From NCBI RefSeq assembly GCF_004761975.1, contig NZ_RQII01000006.1:1-44783 (forward strand): a stretch of 44,783 nt of DNA, in the 5' to 3' direction. The stretch comes from Planococcus koreensis (GTDB taxonomy: Bacteria > Bacillota > Bacilli > Bacillales_A > Planococcaceae). Shown here piece by piece: positions 15,278 through 21,964 of this stretch. The position numbers were made by a program, and so were the translations under genes. Position 1 is the stretch's first letter, and each line of letters begins with the position of its first letter. The notes below the pieces were generated by a model. The model ran no database searches. It had not been told where the DNA came from and was given only the letters and a program-made list of their open reading frames with translations.

Positions 15278-16213
15278 TCAATTTCTGCGGTTTTTGCCGT
15301 CCAGCTTCACTGGCGTCGTCAAGGCACGGATTCGTTCCATGACGCGTGCCGCTTTCAAATCTTCTTTCTCGCCGCGCTGGGAATACGTGAGATGGTGCTG
15401 CAATTCGGAATAGCTGAAGTTCGATGTCATGAACGTCGGCAGCTTTTCCGCCATGCGGTAATGCAGGATCGTGCCGAGGACTTCGTCGCGCGTCCAGCTC
15501 GACATCGCTTCTGCCCCGATGTCATCAAGCATCAGCACATCGGCTTTTTTGACGTAATCGACTTTCTCCTGCAGCGTCTGATCCCCGATTGCCTGTTTCA
15601 TTTCACGCATGAATTCGGGCACGAAAACCAAAACCGAGCGGATATTCATGTCCGCAAGTTCGTTGGCAACGGCGCTCAGCAAATAAGATTTGCCTACGCC
15701 GAACTTGCCGTAAAGATACAAGCCTTTTTCCGGCATATGGCCGGGCCCTGTCGTTTCATCTAGGAACTTGCCGACCGCGCGGAACGATTCCATGCGGCTG
15801 TCGTCCGGCTCGAATTCATCAAGCGTCGCTTGCATAACTTCTTTCGGCATATACATGCTGTGGATCATCGAAGAAGCCCTGCGTTTATTGTCATGGGCAT
15901 TTTTCAAACGGCAGGCCGTATAGGAAATGCCGATTGTGCCCCGTTCAAGCACAAGGTTCGGTTCGAAGCCTTTCAAGTGGTTGACGCAGCCTTCAAAGCT
16001 CGGGCATTTATGGCAGTCGTGGGATTGGTCGATATACTCGTATAATTTGTGAAGCCCACGGTCGACGGTGCTTTTGTCGATTTCCGAGGCATGCTGTTCC
16101 AGGAATTTTTGGACGCCGGGATGCTCCAGCACTTCCTTGCGCATGTCGTTATAGCGCTCTGAAAAAGCCGGTGCGTTCACGACGCGTTTCATTGTTTCGC
16201 GAATGGGCTCCAT
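15278..16213 (-). CDS. dnaI: Primosomal helicase loader DnaI
   Basis: 311 residues. AAA+ ATPase that loads the replicative helicase DnaC during initiation and restart. The N-terminal helicase-binding domain has a zinc motif (CHKC at 67-70, further Cys at 76 and 101). Walker A is YGKFGVGKSY (168-177), Walker B is VLMLDDIGAE (226-235), and sensor TSNFS is visible. It starts directly after the dnaB stop with no spacer; its ribosome-binding site AAAGGTG lies in the dnaB end. Third gene of nrdR-dnaB-dnaI, as in B. subtilis. Confidence 0.95.
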   Translation of the reverse strand: MEPIRETMKRVVNAPAFSERYNDMRKEVLEHPGVQKFLEQHASEIDKSTVDRGLHKLYEYIDQSHDCHKCPSFEGCVNHLKGFEPNLVLERGTIGISYTACRLKNAHDNKRRASSMIHSMYMPKEVMQATLDEFEPDDSRMESFRAVGKFLDETTGPGHMPEKGLYLYGKFGVGKSYLLSAVANELADMNIRSVLVFVPEFMREMKQAIGDQTLQEKVDYVKKADVLMLDDIGAEAMSSWTRDEVLGTILHYRMAEKLPTFMTSNFSYSELQHHLTYSQRGEKEDLKAARVMERIRALTTPVKLDGKNRRN

Positions 16214-17584
16214 TTAATCACCTTTCCCTTTCTTCATCGCCAATTTAGCGAGAAGCTTTTGTTTCTCGATTTCCAGGCTTTCGTTTTTCGGGCCGGAAGC
16301 CGCAGGCGTTTCTTCTTTCGTGTAAAACCATTCAGGCAGCTTTTCTTCGCGAAGCGGCTTGCCTCTGTTCTGGCGCGCAGGTGCTTTTGATGCAGCCGAA
16401 GGCGAACCTTCCGCTTTCCATTTCACATATTGCTCATGTTCGATGCGCGCAAGTTCCATCGCTTCTTTCGCCGTCGTGACATTTTTGCGCAGCCAATGCG
16501 ATGCGATTTTCTCGACGTACGCTTTCGTCAATTTCATATCGGTGCGCAGCAGGACATATTGCAGCAGCACATTGACCACTGCCGGCTCCATGCCATGCTG
16601 CATGACAAGCTGGTTCGCCAACTGGACATCTGCAGGCAGCGGTTCATTGCCATTGGCGATGTCCCTCAAAACTTCGACGGGCGCAGCCGATTCCAAATAA
16701 AGGATCAGCTCATCCTGCCGGGTTTTCGGCTCGTTTTTCTCTTCAGGAAGCTTTTCTTCCTTCTTCACATGGACGAGCTGCGGTGCTGTCGTGGCAACCG
16801 TCAATTTATAATATTCCGAAGCGGCTTTTTTCAAGCTTTCGGCCGTCATTTTATAATCTTCGTCAATTGCCAGCAAGACTACTTTCTGCATTTCCAACGG
16901 CCCCCAGCTGTACAAATACGCTAGCTTTCCGATGGTATCTTTAATCGAAGCCGTCAGGACGCGTTTCGGCACCAGCTGCTCGGACAAACCTTGTTGCAAT
17001 AAGCTGAAATCGAAATCGGACTCGGTCTGGTAAGCCCCTTTTTTGCGTTCATGCAAATCTTTCGTCTCCGCCGGGTAGCCGGCTTTCGCATGGACCGGGC
17101 GGAAAATATCCGTGAATGTGCGGGACACTTCCTCGAAGCCTTCGCCGATATCGGTCGGATTCAAGAACCGCTCCCGCACTTTGCGGTAAGCCGATTCGCC
17201 GATTTTGCTGAACAGGAACATCGACAGCAATGGATCCTGGAAAAACGTTTTCGGGTCAAGCGGCGGACATAGTTCATAGATGAACGACCGGTGCCCATTG
17301 TCTTTCTTGAAGGTCTTCATCAAACCGATCGCTTCAAGCTGGATGCGGGATTCAAAAAGCTTCGCGATTGAAATGCCCAATGTGTTCATTAATGAATAAT
17401 GGGTCGCTTCTTCGCCCTGCGCTTCCCCTTCCGCCCATAGCGTCAAATAGAACGCAGTGGCTTCCGCCCCGATCATCGGCTGGTACAAGAGCGTCAACAG
17501 CTGGCGGTCGTAATTGGAAAATGGATACGGCAGCCGGATTTTAAATGAATCCGGAGGCTGCAGTTCTTTATAAAGTGCAGACAT
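16214..17584 (-). CDS. dnaB: Replication initiation and membrane attachment protein DnaB
   Basis: 456 residues. Firmicute DnaB (unrelated to E. coli DnaB helicase) works with DnaD and DnaI to load helicase at oriC and at stalled forks. The N-terminal DDBH1-like domain (LPYPFSNYDRQLLTLLYQPMIGAEATAFYLTLW) is clear. A DDBH2 region near 300-400 includes NVLLQYVLLRTDMKLTKAYV and the ASHWLRKNVTTAKEAMELAR stretch typical of DnaB/DnaD. It lies 11 bases after nrdR and abuts dnaI. Confidence 0.94.
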   Translation of the reverse strand: MSALYKELQPPDSFKIRLPYPFSNYDRQLLTLLYQPMIGAEATAFYLTLWAEGEAQGEEATHYSLMNTLGISIAKLFESRIQLEAIGLMKTFKKDNGHRSFIYELCPPLDPKTFFQDPLLSMFLFSKIGESAYRKVRERFLNPTDIGEGFEEVSRTFTDIFRPVHAKAGYPAETKDLHERKKGAYQTESDFDFSLLQQGLSEQLVPKRVLTASIKDTIGKLAYLYSWGPLEMQKVVLLAIDEDYKMTAESLKKAASEYYKLTVATTAPQLVHVKKEEKLPEEKNEPKTRQDELILYLESAAPVEVLRDIANGNEPLPADVQLANQLVMQHGMEPAVVNVLLQYVLLRTDMKLTKAYVEKIASHWLRKNVTTAKEAMELARIEHEQYVKWKAEGSPSAASKAPARQNRGKPLREEKLPEWFYTKEETPAASGPKNESLEIEKQKLLAKLAMKKGKGD

Positions 17585-17595
17585 AGTACACCACC

Positions 17596-18072
17596 TTATT
17601 CGGGTTTCTTGCCATTCGGGTTTTTATCCAGTAATTCCTTTAATTCATCGATAAAAACCGTAATGTCTTTGAACTGGCGATAGACCGAAGCGAAGCGGAC
17701 ATACGCCACTTCGTCGATTGCCGCTAGGCGGTTCATGACAAGTTCTCCGACTTCCTCGGATTTCACTTCGGCATTGCCTGTACGGCGCAGCTCCTTCTCG
17801 ATATCAAACACAAGGTTCTCCAGCGTCTCTAAAGGAACTGGACGCTTTTCGCAAGCACGGATCAAGCCGCGCAACACTTTCTCGCGGCTGAATTCTTCAC
17901 GCGAGCCGTCTTTCTTCACGACGATCAATGGCATTTCTTCCACTTTTTCAAACGTCGTATACCGGTAGCCGCAAGCTTCGCACTCCCTGCGCCTCCGAAT
18001 GGATTTATTATCATCTACTGGCCGCGAATCCACGACACGTGTGCCATTATGCTGGCAAGCCGGACATCTCAT
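17596..18072 (-). CDS. nrdR: Ribonucleotide reductase repressor NrdR
   Basis: 158 residues. The zinc ribbon (Cys3, Cys6, Cys31, Cys34: MRCPACQ…CEACGYR) is followed by an ATP-cone (about 49-139, [20 protein letters not shown]). NrdR senses ATP/dATP and represses nrd genes by binding paired NrdR boxes. The start is ATG at 18072; an in-frame upstream ATG would add seven residues before the invariant MRCP and place the GAGAGG ribosome-binding site within the gene. First gene of nrdR-dnaB-dnaI. No NrdR box pair is evident in this window. Confidence 0.95.
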   Translation of the reverse strand: MRCPACQHNGTRVVDSRPVDDNKSIRRRRECEACGYRYTTFEKVEEMPLIVVKKDGSREEFSREKVLRGLIRACEKRPVPLETLENLVFDIEKELRRTGNAEVKSEEVGELVMNRLAAIDEVAYVRFASVYRQFKDITVFIDELKELLDKNPNGKKPE

Positions 18073-18109
18073 ATTGGACCTCTCCCTAAACATTGTTTCT
18101 CGTAACTCC

Positions 18110-18118
18110 AGTATAACA
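18110..18118 (-). promoter_or_regulatory. Extended -10 promoter of nrdR-dnaBI
   Basis: TG-T-TATACT on the minus strand (18118 to 18110), 38 bases before the nrdR start. No good -35. Confidence 0.6.
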
Positions 18119-18597
18119 AATTTACGGCGCCATTAGTTGCTATATAAATAGAACGAAAGAAGTATCATATTGAAAATCGCTTCAGTCACTTAGGGCATGG
18201 CTCCCGCAAGAAGCCGAGAAGAACACTCGTCTCCTTGCTTCGCCTAGCCCCTTGACGCGCTTCAGCTAAGATATCTCTCGATTTGGAGCAAAGCAGCTAA
18301 GACATCTTCAGATTAGAAAATTGACATCCAAAATCCCAGAAGAGCAATCGTTAGCAAGGTGCGGGTACTCGTCACTCATCGATTGTGAATATTAACTAGT
18401 TCAACAATATATAAGCCATCTCCGCAATTTTGCTTCTTATCAATAAAATAGCAGGCTTTAAATAACATTTAATTTTTAAAGAACTATCCAGCGCAGGCGC
18501 GAACACGGGCTGGGTGTAGCAGAAAGACAAGCGTTCTTTGCTTGACTCACCCTGAGCGACCGAAGCGGTATATCACAAATATCTTTTATCCCTAGAA
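18119..18597. other. Gene-free region with repeats and hairpins
   Basis: No credible coding frame. Visible structures: a direct repeat CAGCTAAGAYATCT (18263-18276 and 18294-18307), and a nested inverted repeat GGGTG…CAAGC/GCTTG…CACCC near 18511-18553. Words such as GCGCAGGCG and GACCGAAGCGG near 18492 and 18558 are shared with the element at 7446-7590. This suggests degenerate copies of the same extragenic repeat family. No transposase remnants seen. Confidence 0.45.
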
Positions 18598-18630
18598 AAC
18601 AGAAAAAGCAGGGGATCAGATCCCCTGCTT
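18598..18630 (-). terminator. Terminator of speD
   Basis: Stem AAGCAGGGGAT/ATCCCCTGCTT with a three-base loop (18606-18630), T-run on the minus strand, 21 bases after the speD stop. Confidence 0.92.
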
Positions 18631-18651
18631 CATATCGTTCATGTTAATGGA

Positions 18652-19035
18652 TTATGCATTTACTGATACTTTGGATTGGCCAGCACTGACTGGACCCATT
18701 CCACGCGGAATTTCTACGAATTCACGTGTGCCTGAATTCAACGCTTCTGCAATATAATTAGCTGCAACAGTTGGATCAAGATCGCCGCAAGTATAAACAT
18801 CGATACTTGCATAGCCGTGTTCCGGGAAGCTGTGGATCGTTAAATGCGATTCAGAAATGATGACTACCCCGCTTACGCCTTGAGGTGCAAATTTGTGAAA
18901 AGCTACTTCTCTGACTTCGGCTCCGGATTTAAGTGCTGCATCAACAAAAGTCTGTTCGATAAAATCCATATCGTTTAATTTGTCAAAATCACACTGCCAA
19001 AGTTCTGCAATTACGTGACGTCCCATTGTTTCCAT
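18652..19035 (-). CDS. speD: S-adenosylmethionine decarboxylase proenzyme
   Basis: 127 residues. It makes decarboxylated SAM, the aminopropyl donor for spermidine. Self-cleavage occurs before Ser63 in [14 protein letters not shown], generating the pyruvoyl group. His68 and Cys83 (YTCGD) are the other catalytic residues. Very close to the Bacillus SpeD (METMGRHVI start). Preceded by AAAGGGGG. It stands alone, with its own promoter, a leader of about 186 nt and a terminator. Confidence 0.97.
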   Translation of the reverse strand: METMGRHVIAELWQCDFDKLNDMDFIEQTFVDAALKSGAEVREVAFHKFAPQGVSGVVIISESHLTIHSFPEHGYASIDVYTCGDLDPTVAANYIAEALNSGTREFVEIPRGMGPVSAGQSKVSVNA

Positions 19036-19221
19036 GGTTCGTTTCCCCCTTTGATATCATTTTGTTTTAGTGCGCAAAATATTCAAAGTTGACTACCACG
19101 GGGGAAAGTTAGTCCAAAGAGGTCCTAACCCTTTAAGCAGTCATGTGAATAAATATTGCTCCGTCCGCTCCTGCTTTATGCTCTCAGAAACGAAGAAGTA
19201 CGTAGCCGTTTTTTGACTACG
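19036..19221 (-). ncRNA. Long structured 5' leader of speD
   Basis: About 186 nt from the predicted start of transcription to the ATG. It contains stems CGTAG/CTACG (19200-19222 area) and GTTAG-GACC/GG-A-CTAAC (about 19103-19128), followed by a CCCCC tract. It matches no riboswitch class I know. The start sits in TCAAAGGGGGAAACGAACC, so the C-tract near 19097-19101 could pair with the ribosome-binding site (GGGGG). Confidence 0.45.
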
Positions 19222-19227
19222 AATGTT

Positions 19228-19256
19228 AGTATATGATGTATTGAAATGAAATGCAA
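19228..19256 (-). promoter_or_regulatory. Promoter of speD
   Basis: TTGCAT (19256-19251), 17-bp spacer, TATACT (19233-19228) on the minus strand. Confidence 0.75.
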
Positions 19257-19303
19257 TCATAATTACTCAAAATCAATTAATTTTTATGGGAATTTTTTTC
19301 ACG

Positions 19304-19337
19304 AAAAAAGCCGCTCGCCATTTTACAATGGCTGCGG
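19304..19337 (-). terminator. Terminator of gapB
   Basis: Stem GCCGC-GCCATT/AATGGC-GCGGC (19310-19337) followed by six T on the minus strand, ten bases after the gapB stop. Confidence 0.9.
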
Positions 19338-19347
19338 CCTGTATTAA

Positions 19348-20364
19348 TTATCGGGCATAAACCAATGATTTTGCCACTTTTTTAGTTAAATCAACCACCC
19401 GTGCAGAGTAGCCCCACTCGTTATCATACCAAGCAAGAACTTTCACTTTGCGGCCGCCGATGACCATCGTGGACAATCCATCTACGATCGCCGATTGTTC
19501 AGTCGTATTGAAATCGATCGACACCAATGGCTCCATCGTCAAGCTCAGGATGCCTTCAAGGCCGTCCACTGAAGCCGCTTGGAACGCAGCATTTACTTCT
19601 TCGATCGTTACGTCCTGCTTCAAGTCGACGACAAGATCCACTAAAGATACATTAGGCGTCGGTACGCGGAGCGACATGCCGTGAAGCTTGCCTTCCAATT
19701 CCGGAAGCACCAATGATAGCGCTTTCGCGGCGCCCGTAGAAGTAGGGATGATCGACTGGGCACATGCACGCGCGCGGCGGAGATCTTTATGCGGGTTATC
19801 CAGGTTCTTTTGGTCATTCGTGTAAGAATGGACAGTTGTCATGAGGCCGTTTTCAATCCCGAACGCATCGTTCAAGACTTTTGCAACCGGTGCGAGGCAG
19901 TTTGTCGTGCAGCTGGCATTTGAAATGACGTCATGCTTATCGATTTCGAGTGCGTCGTCATTGACGCCCATCACGATAGTCACATCTGCATTTTTACCCG
20001 GTGCCGATAAAATGACTTTCTTGGCTCCAGCATCCAGATGCAATGCCGCTTTTTCGCGTGCATTGAACTTGCCTGTTGCTTCAATGACGATGTCGATGCC
20101 CATTTCACTCCAAGGAAGCAGTAAAGGATCGCGTTCATTGACGAGCTGGACCCGTTTACCATTGACAATTAATGCATCTTCTTCATGAGAGACGTCGCCC
20201 TGGAAGGTGCCGTGATTTGTGTCATACTTAATCAGATGCGCTAGCGTTGCAGCAGGATAGCCGGCATTTACAGCGGCAATTTTGATGTCATCCATTAAAA
20301 TAGCTTGTCTGAAAACCATACGGCCGATGCGGCCAAACCCGTTAATCGCAATAGAAACTGTCAT
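19348..20364 (-). CDS. gapB: Gluconeogenic NADP-dependent GAPDH
   Basis: 338 residues. The catalytic Cys152 lies in SNASCTTNCLAP and the Rossmann fold in INGFGRIGR. After strand 2 the sequence is VNAG rather than the VND of glycolytic NAD-specific GapA. Loss of this Asp is the known mark of NADP-using GapB, which acts mainly in the 1,3-bisphosphoglycerate to GAP direction. In B. subtilis gapB also lies beside speD and is repressed by CcpN during glycolysis. A CcpN-like sequence overlaps the promoter here. Single-gene unit with its own terminator. Confidence 0.93.
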   Translation of the reverse strand: MTVSIAINGFGRIGRMVFRQAILMDDIKIAAVNAGYPAATLAHLIKYDTNHGTFQGDVSHEEDALIVNGKRVQLVNERDPLLLPWSEMGIDIVIEATGKFNAREKAALHLDAGAKKVILSAPGKNADVTIVMGVNDDALEIDKHDVISNASCTTNCLAPVAKVLNDAFGIENGLMTTVHSYTNDQKNLDNPHKDLRRARACAQSIIPTSTGAAKALSLVLPELEGKLHGMSLRVPTPNVSLVDLVVDLKQDVTIEEVNAAFQAASVDGLEGILSLTMEPLVSIDFNTTEQSAIVDGLSTMVIGGRKVKVLAWYDNEWGYSARVVDLTKKVAKSLVYAR

Positions 20365-20415
20365 TTATGAGTCCCCCATTAAATAAGTTATACTTTTATT
20401 TTTAATTCGTTATAT

Positions 20416-20426
20416 AGTATAACACA
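20416..20426 (-). promoter_or_regulatory. gapB -10 with CcpN-like operator
   Basis: The minus strand reads TGTGTTATACT (20426-20416), an exact fit to the CcpN consensus TRTGHYATAYW as I recall it. It contains the -10 TATACT and is part of palindrome GTTATA-CTA-TATAAC (20409-20423). The -35 is poor. Repressor binding here would block gapB during growth on sugars. Confidence 0.55.
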
Positions 20427-20464
20427 TTTTATGGATACTGGAACCTTAAAGTTCACTTCAGCGT

Positions 20465-21070
20465 TTATTGTTCAGAAATTCCCGCATCCCATTCTTCGAG
20501 GATGCGGTTGAGTTGCCATTTCGTTTCTTCGATCGTGCCATTATTGTAAATGACGGCATCCGCGCCTTCTTCTTTGACGGACATCGGCAATTGCGAGGAA
20601 ATCCGCGCAAGCGCCTCCCCTTCAACCAATTCATTGCGTTCCATGAGGCGTTTCAGCTGATTTTCTTCGGTTACACTGACGACCAAAATCTTATCCACGA
20701 AATGCTGGAGCTTGCTTTCGAACAGCAGCGGGATGTCCATGATGACGACTTTCTGGCCTTCAGCCATATAATCCGCCCGCTGCCGCAGCATTTCGTTGCG
20801 GATTGCTGGATGAATAATATCATTCAAGCGTTTCCGGCTGGCTGGATCAGTGAAAATGAGGTCCCCCACTTTTTTCCGGTCTAGCGAACCATTTGGCAAG
20901 ATGACATCTTCACCAAACGCCCCTTTGATTTTCTCCAATGTTTCACTGCCGGGTTCCACAACTTGGCGAGCCACTAAATCAGCATCGACAATCGGATAGC
21001 CCAATTCCTTCAACATCTGCGAGACGGTGCTTTTCCCGCTCGCTATGCTCCCTGTTAACCCAATGATCAT
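20465..21070 (-). CDS. coaE: Dephospho-CoA kinase
   Basis: 201 residues. Last step of CoA synthesis: phosphorylates the 3'-OH of dephospho-CoA with ATP. P-loop GLTGSIASGKST (4-15), acceptor-site DADLVARQVVEPG, HPAIR and DIPLLFESKL are all in place. It starts nine bases after mutM, third gene of polA-mutM-coaE. In B. subtilis ytaF lies between mutM and coaE; it is absent here. Confidence 0.96.
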   Translation of the reverse strand: MIIGLTGSIASGKSTVSQMLKELGYPIVDADLVARQVVEPGSETLEKIKGAFGEDVILPNGSLDRKKVGDLIFTDPASRKRLNDIIHPAIRNEMLRQRADYMAEGQKVVIMDIPLLFESKLQHFVDKILVVSVTEENQLKRLMERNELVEGEALARISSQLPMSVKEEGADAVIYNNGTIEETKWQLNRILEEWDAGISEQ

Positions 21071-21079
21071 CCTAATCCC

Positions 21080-21949
21080 TCATTTTTGGCATGTTGGGCA
21101 GTAGACGGAAGTGCGCCCTGCAATTTGCAGGGACTTCGTCGCCGTGCCGCATTCCATGCATTGTTTTTTGCCGTACATGCCGAAGCGGTCCTGCATCCGC
21201 CCGGATTCGCCGTTGATGTTGCGGTAATCCGAAATGGTGCTGCCCCCAGCATCGATGCTTTCGAGCAGGATTGCCGCAACCGCTTTGAACAACTGGATTT
21301 TCCGGGCACGGCTGATGCGCCCCGCTGCACGGTTCGGATGGATTTTCATCCGGAACAGCGCTTCGGTTGCGTAGATATTGCCGCAGCCTGAAATCACCTG
21401 CCCATCCATGATGACTTCCTTGATCGGCTTCGCGCTGTATTTCGGACGTTCCGCCATATGGAGAAAATGTTCGAGCGCTTCTTCTGCGAACGGTTCCGGC
21501 GCCATTAAAAGCAGCGGCGGAAAATCCGCTTCGCCGTTCAGCAGGCGCATCTCACCGAAACGGCGGATGTCCGAATACGCCAATAGATTGCCGTCGTCGA
21601 GCGTCAGCACGACATGGACATGGCGGCGGAACTTCTCTTCCGTAATGGACAACAGGCTGTCGACGTAAAACCACGCGCCTGACATGCCCAAATGGTTGAC
21701 CAATAAAAATTCGCGTTCTTTTTGCATGGTGAAATAAATATATTTGCTGCGCCGTTCCACGCTTGAAATTTCCGCCCCGACCAGCCGGCTGATAAATGCA
21801 TCCGCATCCATCTTTTTGATGATCGCTTCCTTGCCATTCGCCTTTGACAGGCGGATGGTGTCGGAAACGAAAACATCGCGGATTGTTTTTCCGGCTGCGG
21901 CCGGACGGATTTGGCGAACGACGCCTTCTACTTCAGGAAGTTCAGGCAT
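21080..21949 (-). CDS. mutM: Formamidopyrimidine-DNA glycosylase (8-oxoG repair)
   Basis: 289 residues. Removes oxidised purines and nicks by beta/delta-elimination. The mature N-terminus PELPEVE supplies catalytic Pro2 and Glu3; Lys near 60 lies in RRSKYIYF. The helix-two-turn-helix GCGNIYATEALFRMKIHP is intact. The C-terminal zinc finger (CMECG…CPTCQK) is complete. Fifteen bases after polA, whose product it works with in base-excision repair. Confidence 0.96.
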   Translation of the reverse strand: MPELPEVEGVVRQIRPAAAGKTIRDVFVSDTIRLSKANGKEAIIKKMDADAFISRLVGAEISSVERRSKYIYFTMQKEREFLLVNHLGMSGAWFYVDSLLSITEEKFRRHVHVVLTLDDGNLLAYSDIRRFGEMRLLNGEADFPPLLLMAPEPFAEEALEHFLHMAERPKYSAKPIKEVIMDGQVISGCGNIYATEALFRMKIHPNRAAGRISRARKIQLFKAVAAILLESIDAGGSTISDYRNINGESGRMQDRFGMYGKKQCMECGTATKSLQIAGRTSVYCPTCQK

Positions 21950-21964
21950 CCTTCAGCCCTCCTA

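Noticed and set aside
18263-18307. Possible CRISPR-like repeat pair
   Set aside because: Only two imperfect copies with no regular spacers and no cas genes.
18119-18597. Insertion sequence remnant
   Set aside because: No terminal inverted repeats of IS length and no transposase-like peptide in any frame.
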